64,000 nt of DNA, taken from positions 35,038,956-35,102,955 of the forward strand of contig NC_053392.1 of NCBI RefSeq assembly GCF_905171765.1. Direction: 5' to 3'. This stretch comes from Bufo bufo (taxonomy: Eukaryota; Chordata; Amphibia; Anura; Bufonidae). This document shows positions 32,845-43,513 of this stretch, piece by piece; positions within the stretch are counted from its first letter, which is position 1; every line of letters starts with the position of its first letter. The notes under the pieces were generated by a model. That model had not been told where the DNA came from, ran no database searches, and saw only the letters and a program-made list of their open reading frames with translations. Made by a program: the position numbers and the translations under genes.

Positions 32845-33240
32845 AGGCTACTTTTACAATTGCAGCAGGACGGATCCGACAGGCTGTTCACCCTGTCGGA
32901 TCCGTCCTTCCTCTATTTCGTCGTGCCGCCGCCCCGCCGCTCCGTCCCGCCGCTCCGTCCCGCCGCTCCGTCCCCATTTACTATAATGGGGACGGGAGCG
33001 GAGCTCTGGCACAGCAGTGCACGGCGAAAGGTCCTGCTAAAAGTCCTGCATGTCCGACTTTTTAGTCCGGCGGCCTCTCACCACGAACTGCTGTACTGCG
33101 CCGGAGCTCCGCCCCGTCCCCATTATAGTCAATGGGGACCTAGCGGCAATCCGGCAGCATGGCGAAATAGCGGAAAGACGGATCCGACAGGGTGAACAGC
33201 CTGTCGGATCAGTCCTGCCGCAAGTGTGAAAGTACCCTTA
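32845..33240. mobile_element. Inner MITE of the same family as its host
   Basis: Begins GGCTACTTTTACAATTGCAG and ends CTGCCGCAAGTGTGAAAGTA plus CCCTTA, like the outer MITE ends. Inside are inverted copies of GGATCCGACAGGCTGTTCAC and long GC-rich arms. It is about 395 bp, inserted near the right end of the outer element. Confidence 0.7.
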
Positions 33241-33806
33241 GCCCTTTTGACGGAACTCAGTGCCGGAAAATAAAAATGCAAGTGTGAAAGTACCCTTAGG
33301 AACAAGAAAAAAACAATGTGGATAAATAGAACTGTAAAGAAAGCAATACATGACAGAAAGAAAGCATTTAAATCACTAAAACAGGAGGGTAGCACGGAAG
33401 CACTGAAAAACTATAAGGAAAAAAATTGAATATGTAAAAAACAAATAAAAGCAGCCAAACTAGAGACCGAGAGAGATTAATTGCCAAAGAGAGCAAAATG
33501 AACCCTAAAATGTTCTTCAATTATATAAATGATAAAAAGTATAAATCTGAGGGTGTCGGCCCTCTACAGAGTAATGAGGGGGGAGTTGCAGAGAGTGATG
33601 AAGAGAAAGCAAAGCTATTAAATATTTTTTACTCCACTGTATTCACTGAAGAACATAAACTGTCAGATGAAAAGCAGAATGTAAAAGTAAATTCCCCATT
33701 AAAAGTGCCCTGTCTGACCCAGGAAGAAGTACAGCGACGTCTTAAAAAGATTAAAATAGACAAATCGCCAGGACCAGATGGCATACACCCCCATATCCTA
33801 GAGAAT

Positions 33807-34769
33807 TAAGTTGTCACGAGTTGGAGGTTCCAGGAGAGACCACCGCGTCGTCAAGCAATAAACAAACAGAAATCAGGTACAGACACATAAGAGTTTATTG
33901 CACAAACAAAAACCAGGGAAGGCAGCACCGACAAAACAAGAGCTCTATGTACCGTCAGCACAGTGGGAGAAAACCCCCACTGCACCACTGTCTAGTAATA
34001 CTCCAGAGGGGCGTGACTAAGCAACTCCTGGTATTTACTAGAGCCCTAGAAGGTAGGGTTAGGCTTTGCCGCAGGAAGTTGCCAGGGTCCACTCTGGAGC
34101 AGCAGGAACGAATGGACAACAGGTACCAGAAGGTACCGACGGCACATAGGCAAACATAACAGACAGGCAAATACAAAACAGGGCAACTAATAACACAAGC
34201 AGAAATACATAGCAAGGAAACAGGAGTGACAATGAGCAGAGAAGAGACTTGCTCCACCAGTGGTATACTGCTTGGCCTTGCGCATGCCACTCTGCTGCAA
34301 AGAAAGGTGCAGCAAGGGCTTGCAGAACACAGACATATGAATAAACACAAAGTAACTAAAACATAACTGGCTGAACAGATAACAGAAAGACAGGAAAGAG
34401 GACGTCAAAGAGGACCTGAATGAACAAGTAAGGAAACCCACAGAGCACAGACAGACAGACACGGATCCCATGGGTCAGCAGCATGGGAGAGAGAGTACAA
34501 ACCAGGAGCAGGACAGGACAGGACAAGACAACACACACCAGGAGAGCTGACACAGAACTGAGGAAACCTCAGCCTTATATACAGGTTCCATGGGTGCAGC
34601 AGAGAGGCCACACCCATGGAGCAGACAGAGGGTATTAACTCTTAATAGGCACACAGGGGAGTTAACCCATAAAGAACCACAAATGACACACAGAAACGAA
34701 ACTTCAGCGAGGAGCGCCGAACAAGTAGGACGGAAGGTCACAGCCAGAGATAGCGGCTGTGACATAAGT
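33807..34769. mobile_element. Solo LTR with 5-bp target duplication (TAAGT)
   Basis: Insert 33812-34764 (953 bp) starts TGTCACGAGTTGG and ends GCGGCTGTGACA, with TAAGT on both sides (33807-33811 and 34765-34769). Inverted TGTCAC/GTGACA ends and the 5-bp duplication mark an LTR. A TATA-like TATATAAGG reads on the minus strand near 34570, suggesting minus orientation. The comparison CR1 copy lacks this insert at the same point. No internal genes remain. Confidence 0.9.
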
Positions 34770-35649
34770 AATGTCATAGCCAGACCCTTATTTCTGATAT
34801 TTAAAAACTCTATACTGACAGGATTGGCGCATAACAAATGTGGTGCCAATATTAAAAAAGGGTAAAAAAAAAGAGCCTGGAAACTATAGGCCGGTAAGTT
34901 TAACATCTGTTGTGGGTAAACTGTTTGAAGGTTTTCTAAGAGATGCTATCTTGGAGTACCTCAATGAAAATAAGCAAATAACGCCATATCAGCATGGCTT
35001 CATGAGGGATCGGTCATGTCAAACTAATTTAATCAGTTTCTAGGAGGAGGTAAGTTCTAGACTTGACAGCGGCGAATCAATAGAAGTCGTATATCTGGAC
35101 TTCTTTGAAGCATTTGACACTGTACCACATGAAAAGGTTAGTATATAAAATGAGAATGCTCGGACTTGGAGAAAACGTCTGTATGTGGGTAAGTAACTGG
35201 CTTAGTAATAGAAAACAGAGGGTGGTTATTAACGGTACACACTCAGATTGGGTCACTGTCACTAGTGGAGTACCTCAAGGGTCAGTATTGGGCCCTATTC
35301 TCTTCAATATATTTATTAATGATCTTGTAGAAGGCTTGCATAGTAAAGTATCAATTTTTGCAGATGACACTAAAATGTGTAAAGTAATTAACATGGAAGA
35401 GGGTAGTATACTACTACAGAGGGATCTGGATAGATTGGAGGCTTGGGCAGATAAGTGACATATGAGGTTTAACACTGACAAATGTAAGGTAATGCACATG
35501 GGAAGGAATAATGCAAGTCATCCGTACATACTGAATGGTAAAACACTCGGTAACACTGACATGGAAAAGGACCTAGGAATTTGAGTGAATAGCAAACTAA
35601 GCTGTAGAAACCAGTGTCAGGCAGCTGTTGCCAAGGCCAATAAGATAAT

Positions 35650-36177
35650 GGGTTTGTCACGGCGGACAGGATATAAGATACATAAATCACAAAACAAGTT
35701 TTCTAGGCGAGAAGCTGGGGAAGAGGTCACCTCCTAGCTAATCCCTAACTTCTCTCCCTATTCTGCTTTGCCCACATTCAGACCTTGAAGGTAGGAATAA
35801 TGTGTCCTCGTGCCTGGGCTGAGAATACCCTAGAATCCCTGAGATGGTGAAAGGGGAAAAAGGGACAGCCTGCTTCCTCAGAAACAGGAGGGGACAGACG
35901 ACACACAAAAGCCTAGACAGCAAACCAAAGAAATAAGAAACCAACTTATCTTATCTGAGCCGGAAAAGCCAATCCCTCACTCCTTACTTCCACAGACTGA
36001 CTGAAGCTTTAACCCGCATGGCACTCTGGGAATGAAAGTAATTTAAGCCAATGACCCCACCCAGAGCACCTGAAGGAAGGCGGATCTAGCACGACTCCAA
36101 AACAAAACAAATGATTAGACACGTGCTGCTAATCTGACAGACCTCCGCACATCGTCTGAGCAGGGCATGACAGGGTT
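35650..36177 (+). mobile_element. Solo LTR with 5-bp target duplication (GGGTT)
   Basis: Insert 35655-36172 (518 bp) starts TGTCACGGCGGACAGG and ends GAGCAGGGCATGACA, bordered by GGGTT at 35650-35654 and 36173-36177. It interrupts CR1 between AAGATAATG and GCATCAAAAGG, which are adjacent in the first CR1 copy. It is homologous to the inverted LTR at 26427-26912. The plus strand is assigned only relative to that copy. Confidence 0.9.
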
Positions 36178-36890
36178 GCATCAAAAGGGGCATAGATGCC
36201 CGTGATGAGAACATATTCCTACCACTTTACAAATCACTAGTCAGACCACACATGGAGGACTGTGTACAGTTCTGGGCTCCAGTGAACAAGGCAGACATAG
36301 CAGAGCTGGAGAGGGTCCAGAGGAGGGCAACTAAAGTAATAACTGGAATGGGGCAACTACAGTACCCTGAAAGATTATCAAAATTAGGGTTATTCACTTT
36401 AGAAAAAAGATGACTGAGGGGAGATCTAATAAATATGTATAAATATATCAGGGGTCAGTACAGAGATCTCTCCCATCATCTATTTATCCCCAGGACTGTG
36501 ACGAGGGGACATCCTCTGGGTCTGGAGGAAAGAAGGTTTGTACACAAACATAGAAGAGGATTCTTTACGGTAAGAGCAGTGAGACTATGGAACTCTCTGC
36601 CTGAGGAGGTGGTGATGGTGAGTACAATAAAGGAATTCAAGAGGGGCCTGGATGTATTTCTGGAGTGTAATATTATTACAGGTTATAGCTACTAGAGAGG
36701 GGTCGCTGATCCAGGGAGTTATTCTGATTGCCTGATTGGAGTCGGGAAGGAATTTTTTTCTCCTTATGTAGGGACAATTTGCTTCTACCTCACAGTTTTT
36801 TTTGCCTTCCTCTGGATCAATTTGCAGGATAACAGGCCGAACTGGATGGACAAATGTCTTTTTTCAGCCTTATAAACTATGTTACTATGA

Positions 36891-37666
36891 AAGGAGAATC
36901 AGTAAAAAAATAAAAATTTCTAGCCCAGAGAACTTTCCATCTATGGAAAGAAGGTCCAAGCATTGGTGGTCATACAAGCTAGAAATTAAACAGTACTAGA
37001 AGAAATAGAAGGTGACATCATCAGTATCCTCTTCTTACAAGATTTTGGTCACATCTTCTAAGTGTCTGTATTCCAAACCAAAGTATGTGGACCTCAGAAA
37101 ATGCTGATGCACATGAAGAAATGGATGGGGCATAAGCAGAAGGTAGCAGGGAAGTTTTTAGTAAATTTTTGATAAGAAGCTACTTCATGAGGTCAGAAAT
37201 CACGACTCTATATAGCCTGCAAAACTGCTAACAATGGGTGAAATATCATGTCCTAAGTGAAAGAAAAAGGAAGGGCAGCTCTGGAGCGGAAAATGCTGCA
37301 CTAATGGGTGAAATACTGAGAAGATTATGAAAACAGGAGATTTTACAAGCGCATGGAGGGTTCACTATATGGGCAGAGCTTGTTTCTCCCTTTCTTCAGT
37401 AATAATGAGGAACGTAGACACGTATGTCTGCAGGCTGAAAGTCACATTTTATTTATTAAATTGACCTTTTCATGAATCTTTGGAATCAATGTTTCTGAGA
37501 AATAATTATCATCAGAACGGAGGAGATAATGAGTCCATCACATGCTCTGTGTCCTGCACATCATACTGCTCTGCGCTCTGCACTTTGTCACTCTTCTAGG
37601 TTTAACTCAAATTTGTTTAAGTAAAATTTCCATGAGCACAAAACAATTTTGTAAACTGTATGTATT
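36891..37666. other. Unassigned sequence between CR1 and the minisatellite
   Basis: No coding motif, transposon end or tandem structure was recognised. A short repeated phrase (CTAATGGGTGAAATA near 37225 and 37300) is the only internal pattern noted. Confidence 0.4.
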
Positions 37667-37745
37667 CTTATTTCTTGTACATATGAGCAGTATTATAGTA
37701 GTTATATTCTTGTACATAGGACAGTATTATAGTAGTTATATTCTT
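37667..37745. repeat. 35-bp minisatellite, left remnant
   Basis: Two units of the satellite (GTATTATAGTAGTTATATTC plus TTGTACATAGGAGCA) precede LINE A. The array stops after TTATATTCTT, where the LINE 3' end begins. Bases 37728-37745 are repeated at 43514-43531 on the far side of LINE A. Confidence 0.9.
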
Positions 37746-37986
37746 AACCATATTTCTTTTTATTGAGGTAAGAGAACAAGGCCACACGCCCACACAAGAC
37801 ATCAGTATCATAGCATTAAGAGTCACAATAGTTATCCAGCATACAAGTCATGTGTAGACAATACCATCGATTATCATCTTCATCAAAAACATACATCAAA
37901 AGAAACAAAAAGAGGAAAAAGGGGGTAGGGAGAGACAATAGGTTAGGTGGGGGAAGGGATCAGAGAAGTGAGGGAATCCTGCTCTA

Positions 37987-40900
37987 TCATGTGAAATTCC
38001 TGTGTGATTTCCATGGGGACCATAGCTTTAGAAAACAATGGCGAGAGTTCGTTTCCCAATGCGCCAGTTCCTCAAAGCGGTAGATATGATCTACCTTGTC
38101 CGTCCACATATCTAGATTTGGAGGGGAATCAGTTTTCCACAAAAGGGGAACTAGTAATCTCGCAGCTGTGATCAGCATTGTAGGGAGATTATTCTTAGCA
38201 GGGGTTATCGTGCTATTAGGGCACCACAGTAGGATAAGTTTGGCATCTAATACGACTTTAGTTTTGCAAACGCTATTAATCATTGATTCTATCAATTTCC
38301 AAAACGGTTGAATCTTATGGCAGAACCACCAGATATGTGATAATGAACCGGTTTCTATGCCACATCTCCAGCACACCTCGGGTACCTCAGGATTAAGTTT
38401 GTGCAAGAATTCAGGAGTTTTGTACCATCTACTTAGCAGCTTAAAAGAGTTCTCCTGAATTCTTACACAGCGACTATAGCCATGAGAGTGGGCTAACACA
38501 AAGGCTCTCTCTGGTTCCGTCAGGGTCATAGAAAGCTCTCGTTCCCATGAAGTAACATAACCGAGCTCTGGAGGTAAAGAGGAAAGCAGCTCCTTATACA
38601 TCTGGGATAATGGCCTAAGAGGAGGCCTAGGGGCCAGGACTTTCTTCTCAAGCCAGGAAGGGGAACTCTTACTGGCAAAGGTTCCAACGCACAGCTTAGT
38701 ATCTCTCTTAAAATCTGCCAAGTGGAAAAAAGGAGCTGACTTGATTTCGGGGCGATCCATTATTAAATCCCATTGTAAACTACCGTCTGGGAGAAGGACA
38801 TCCCGCAGGGACAAGCCAGCGAGCCTAGACCAAATCCCAGAGGGGTTTGACACAGAAGGATGGATATAGCTCTGTAACAGTTTAAGAGGCATGCAAGGAT
38901 TAGGAAAGCTAAACTGCTGGGATTTGACCATTTTAGACCATTCTACTAGCATTCCTTTCCAAACCGGGGAGGAGGCGTAATGATTGGCTGAAAAGGGCCT
39001 AACACCCCACAGAGTGAGCTGATCTTGGTTGGTGAGCAGTACAGATTCGAGCCGTGAGCAAAGGGAGTTAGATTTGCGGGTCAGGGCAGATATACATCTA
39101 CATAACTGAACAGCAGTGTAATATGACTTTACATCAGGCATCCCAAAGCCTCCAAACTTCTTGTCCCTTGTAAGGACAGAGTAAGCAATGCGTGGAGACT
39201 TACCATTCCAGAGGAAGCGCGTGAACACTCGGCGGACTTCTGAGAAGTATGAGTTTGGCAGCCATATGGGAATGGCTTGCAGCAAATACAGAAATTTGGG
39301 GAGAATGAAAGTTTTCAGATAGTTTTTCCTCCCTATCCATGAAACAAAAGGGAGTTTCAGATTCTGTAAGTGAGTGCGAACCTCTTGCAGGAGTGGAGCA
39401 TAGTTAAGGGAGGCTAGATCTTGAATATTGGCCGAAACATGCGTTCCTAAAAATGTAATGTCTCTGGAGGCCCAGACAAATGGGGTGGCGCGTTTTAGAC
39501 TGTTGACTACAGATTGGGGGCAAGAAATATTAAGTGCCATGGATTTCCCATAATTTATTTTGAAGTTGGATACAAATCCAAAATCCTCAAAGGTATTCAA
39601 CAACTTGGGCAAGGCTTCCGCAGGATTAGAGGTCATGACTAAAAGGTCATCCGCGAATGCTGCAGTAACATAGGTTTGTGGGCCAACCTGAAGGCCTCTG
39701 ATAACAGGGTCTGACCTAATTTTACACAAAAGGGTCTCCATGACCAGTACAAACAGTGCCGGGGAAAGGGGGCACCCCTGTCTTGTACCGTTAGTGATGC
39801 GAAATGGTGGAGACAATGCTCCATTGACTTTGACCATGGCAGAGGGGGCCGAATAAAGGGTGTTGACAGCACTAATAAACTGGTCTGGGAGGCCAAACTT
39901 CGACAGGGTCCGCGACATAAAGAGCCAGCTGACCCTGTCGAAGGCTTTTTCCGCATCCGTGCTCACCAGGACTAAAGGCTTAGAGGATCTCTTGGCCCAA
40001 TTCACAAGATGTAGAAGCCGCACCGTATTCTCCGACCCCTGTCTGCCATGGACAAAACCTACTTGTTCTTCATATACAATATCAGGGAGAACATCCTGAA
40101 GCCTGGTAGCCAGAATTTTCGCCCCCACCACTTCACATCATTATTAAGCAAAGATATTGGCCTATAGTTACTGCAGCATGTTGGATCTTTGTTTTCCTTA
40201 TGGAGGACAGTAATGTGCGCCAATAAGGAATGAGGAGCGAGAGACCCCCCTGTCAGAAGGTAGTTGCACAAGTTCCTGAAACGTGGGATTAGCACATCTT
40301 GAAAGGATTTATAATATACAATGGAAAATCCATCAGGGCCGGGGCTTTTGCCCGATGGGATAGACATAAGGACCTTGCGAACCTCCGAATCTGAAATAGG
40401 CTTAGTCAGGAGGGAAGTTTTTAATGGGGATATAGAGGGAAGGTCTAGAGACTGCAAGAATTTATCAGTAGCCTCGGATAAATCTCCAGGGGTAGTCCCA
40501 TTGGGGGGTGGCAAATTATATAAGGCCTCATAGAAGGCACGAAATGCTTTAGCAACATCTGGGGTAGACTTATGTATTTTGCCCTTGGAGTCCTTAATAG
40601 AGGAAACAAAGGAGTCAGAAAACTGCTTCTTAGCAATCGCCGACATCAGTCTGTTTCCTCTATCCCCATGAGCATAGGCCTTAAATCGGGAACGAAGGAC
40701 CAGCTTTGCTGAGGTGACATTCAATAGATTTTTTAGTTTTGTTCTGGCTTCAGTTAGTTCTGCTAGAGTGCTTATAGCCTGAGATTCCTTGTGGGATGAT
40801 TCTAGACGGGTTATGGTCGCCAATAAGGCGTCCAGGGCTAGTGTCCTTTGTTTTTTCACAAAAGCTCCCACAGCTATAAGTTCCCCCCTTAGGACCACCT

Positions 40901-41774
40901 TATGGGATTCCCATAATATAGAAGGAGAAGGAGGCGACTCTGGGGTATCATTAAGCGCGAAAAATTCAGATATTGAGGCCTTAATTTTATCTGCATGTCT
41001 AGGGTCTAAGATCAGGGTATCATTGAGACGCCACAAGCGCTCCTTTCTCTGTGGTCCAAACAGGGAGAAATTAACAATGACAGGGGCATGGTCGGATAAT
41101 GTTATATTACCTATCCGGGCTCCAGAGACATTACACACGTGTGAACTGGACAGGAAAATGTAATCCAATCTGTGGAAAGATAGTTTGGCATGTGAGTAAA
41201 AAGTATAATCTCGGCCATTGGGGTTTAGGGCCCGCCAGACATCTAATACTTTAAGTTTCCTCAGGGAAATTTTTAATCTTTTCAAGAGCCTGTAAGATAC
41301 AGAAGGTCTGCCCGCCGAGGTGTCCACCGCTGGCTCCAGGGCAACATTGAAGTCGCCCCCCAAAACTAGTAAGCCCTCAGAGAAGGAGGACAACGCATTA
41401 AGGGTCTGAACGAGCCATGGTACTTGGCCTTTATTGGGAGCATATAAGTTAGCAAAGGTCACTGGAGATTCGCCCAGTAAACCCCTTACAAAAATGTACC
41501 TGCCCTCTGGGTCTGCTGAGATAGCTGAGTGCTTAAAGGGGAGACATTTATGTACAGCTATACTAACCCCTCTACTGGCGGAATCATGAGTACTGTGAAA
41601 CCACTGGACAAATTTCTTGGGGGGGAGTTTAGGAACTTTGCCTGTTCTGAAATGGGTCTCTTGCAAAAAGGCCACAGAGACTTTATCTTTCAGAAGGAGA
41701 GATAGAGTTTGAGACCTTTTACATGGCTCGTTCAGCCCATGCGCGTTTAGTGAGGCGACTATTATAGAAGACAT
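37987..41774 (-). pseudogene. LINE A ORF2: endonuclease / reverse transcriptase, one frameshift
   Basis: The start is taken at the ATG at 41774 (MSSIIVASLNAHG), giving about 1260 residues, the usual L1 ORF2 size. The apurinic-type endonuclease covers residues 1-230: LQETHF, GGDFNVAL, HRLDYIFLS and LSDHAPVIV. The reverse transcriptase starts near residue 480 (SPGPDGFSIVYY) and includes DAEKAFDRV, GTRQGCPLSPALF and the catalytic FADDLLV near residue 709. A C-terminal zinc-knuckle-like motif CWRCGIETGSLSHIWWFC is near residue 1135. The frame shifts by one near 40120-40131 (a GTGGTGGGGGCG run), between the RT entry motif and DAEKAFD. Otherwise the frame is open. Confidence 0.92.
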
Positions 41775-42349
41775 TTCTGAATACATTCAGGTAAGTAAAT
41801 GCATAATACATCCATGGAAGTATGGAAGAGCACACAGATGATATGAGCAGGAGAAGGGAAAAAAGGTAAGGGAAGCACAAAAGAACAAAAAATGAGTAAG
41901 AGAACATTAAACATGTCAAGTTGACAAATGAGTAACTCAGACAAGACACCCATCCGAGGAGGGGTTGGTACTCTACCTATCACCAGCCAAGACAGGATTG
42001 GACTGGCGAGGGGGCAAGTAAAGCACCTATGGTCTGAACAAAAGAGACCAAAAACAAAAGATGTGTCCAGCATCTTAATCTATCCGGACATCGCCCTGCA
42101 GTGAGGAACAGAAAGCAATGTCCTAGAGGTAGCGTCCCGTAGCAGCAATGACACGGCACAAGGCCATTTAAACATAACATTGAGCCCAATAGGCCACAAA
42201 AATAAAACTCTAAAAATGTAGAAAACATTGAAAATGTAGGAAGATCATGTCCGCCTTCAATAACCTGTATAACATATAGGTGAGCAACAGTCATCTCCTA
42301 TTCTGTGGAGGTAGAAATATCAGCGAAGTATGCTTACAAACACCTCTAA

Positions 42350-43414
42350 TCAGGTGGGATCCCTTTCCATCCTGCTGCGTCCCGAACGGTCCGACTTGCC
42401 CGCAGACGCTGTTTGCCAAGCGGTGACACGAGGTGGTATGGGAAGGGCGCCATCTTGGTCAGCCGGTAACCATGAGGGGATTTCCATCGGAGGAACGTCC
42501 AGGGACCGCCAGACAGATTCCAGGTCAGCAGGTGAACGCACGGTCAGTAGCTTACCATTCCTGGAAATCGCCAACCCAAAGGGGTATAGCCAGCGGAATG
42601 GGTTCGAGGTTTTTCTCAGGATATCCAGGAGAGGCCTGAGGAGGCGTCGCTTGGCCAGGGTGGATGGCGCGATGTCCTGGAACATCTGGATCGGGGTATT
42701 TTCGTATTCCAGTACCTCTAATTCTCTTTGGCTTTTGAGGATGGCTGCGGTATCAACGTAACTTAATAAGCCACAGATTACATCACGTGGCGGTTCTTGC
42801 GGTTTAGGCCTAGGGCGCAGCGCCCTGTGTATGCGCTCCACCACGATTCCCGCCGCTCTGTCAGGGTCCAGCAGCTTAGAGAACAATTCACGTGCCACTG
42901 TCGGTAAGGCCTCCGCTGCAAACGACTCAGGTAGGCCGCGGATGCGGATATTGCGCCGGCGGCTACGATTTTCTTGGTCTTCCAATTTCAGGAAGGCATC
43001 ATTTAGCAAGGCCTTGTGAGACGCCAGCACCTCCGACGCTTTACTTTCGTAGGCCATGATGGCCTCCTGAGTGGCCTCTAGTGCCACCACCCTCTGCCCA
43101 AGATGCTTCATGTCGTCCTTGATATCAGACAGGTCTTGTTTCAAAGGCGAGAGGGCAGATTCAAGGACCCGGCGCAGGGTTCGTTCTGAGAGAGGTGGGT
43201 CTCTATGCCTCTTATCCGAGACATCGGAGCCGCTGCCTGCGTCTGACAATTCCCCTGCGTCAGAGTCTTGTGCAGCAGACGTCGCCATATTGGGGCCTTT
43301 CTGCGCCGTGAACCTCGACGTTTTCCGGAGAAACTTCTCCATCTCTGGCTGTTTGGAGCGCAGTGGGGTGGACTCTGAGCTTCCTCTGTTCTTTTCTCTG
43401 CCAGGTTTCCCCAT
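42350..43414 (-). CDS. LINE A ORF1: L1-type RNA-binding protein
   Basis: 354 residues from the ATG at 43414 (MGKPGREKN). The longer upstream frame starts inside the minisatellite and is not preferred. A low-complexity acidic N-terminus is followed by a predicted coiled coil (about residues 90-165, with heptad-like LKQDLSDIKDDMKHLGQRV). Then comes the RRM-like domain opening NRSRRRNIRIRGLPE near 170, and the C-terminal domain typical of L1 ORF1p. In L1 elements this protein trimerises, coats the LINE RNA and acts as a nucleic acid chaperone. No stops interrupt it. Confidence 0.85.
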   Translation of the reverse strand: MGKPGREKNRGSSESTPLRSKQPEMEKFLRKTSRFTAQKGPNMATSAAQDSDAGELSDAGSGSDVSDKRHRDPPLSERTLRRVLESALSPLKQDLSDIKDDMKHLGQRVVALEATQEAIMAYESKASEVLASHKALLNDAFLKLEDQENRSRRRNIRIRGLPESFAAEALPTVARELFSKLLDPDRAAGIVVERIHRALRPRPKPQEPPRDVICGLLSYVDTAAILKSQRELEVLEYENTPIQMFQDIAPSTLAKRRLLRPLLDILRKTSNPFRWLYPFGLAISRNGKLLTVRSPADLESVWRSLDVPPMEIPSWLPADQDGALPIPPRVTAWQTASAGKSDRSGRSRMERDPT

Positions 43415-43513
43415 AATCAAGCAAATTATGAGCTTATATAGGGCAAATGAGCCGGAATGCTGGAGGAGCTCAAGCTCGTGCGGCCATTCAGCAGCATGGC
43501 TAGGCTCCGCCCC

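Larger units (their letters stand above)
28103..33295. mobile_element. MITE with GGSTACTTTCACACTTGC ends, host of a Penelope insertion
   Basis: The left end reads AGGCTACTTTCACACTTGC after TTA; the right end is GCAAGTGTGAAAGTACCC before TTA (33296-33298). Between them lie GGATCCGGCA-type inverted repeats on both sides of a large insertion (28206-32463). Subtracting that insertion and an inner MITE leaves about 550 bp. A three-base TTA duplication is likely (as in Harbinger-type elements), but one extra base at a border leaves this uncertain. Confidence 0.7.
33299..36695 (+). pseudogene. CR1 reverse transcriptase, multiply broken
   Basis: Recognisable in order: the pre-RT linker (TMWINRTVKKAI, 33315-33350; FNYINDKK, 33513-33540), GPDGIHPHILEN (33774-33809), PVSLTSVVGKLFEGF (34890-34940), TSGVPQGSVLGPILFN (35260-35310), IFADDTK (35353-35375) and the C-terminus RAVRLWNSLPEEVV (36570-36612), ending at a TAG at 36693. 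Stops include TAG at 35042 (in place of a tyrosine) and TGA near 36411. Several frameshifts and two LTR insertions complete the damage. Compared with the first copy it is more decayed in the core but has the intact A-run before the C-terminal block. Confidence 0.9.
27859..36890 (+). mobile_element. Second CR1 LINE copy, carrying nested insertions
   Basis: CR1 sequence is present at 27859-28102, 33299-33811, 34765-35654 and 36173-36890, ending GTTACTATGA exactly as the first copy does. The gaps hold a MITE (28103-33295, itself containing a Penelope-like fragment) and two solo LTRs. It includes more of the region before the reverse transcriptase than the first copy, but still lacks the endonuclease. 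The order of CR1 parts is undisturbed, so all gaps are simple insertions. Confidence 0.88.
37746..43513 (-). mobile_element. LINE A: L1-like retrotransposon inserted in the minisatellite
   Basis: A 5768-bp LINE with its 5' end at 43513 (GGGGCGGAGCC on the minus strand) and its 3' end at 37746. It has ORF1, a spacer of about 570 bp, and ORF2 (endonuclease plus reverse transcriptase). The minus-strand 3' end carries AATAAA about 15 bases before the junction and no long poly(A). The flanks share 18 bases (TATAGTAGTTATATTCTT), readable as a target duplication, though tandem repeats make its length ambiguous. It appears full length, with one frameshift. Confidence 0.92.
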
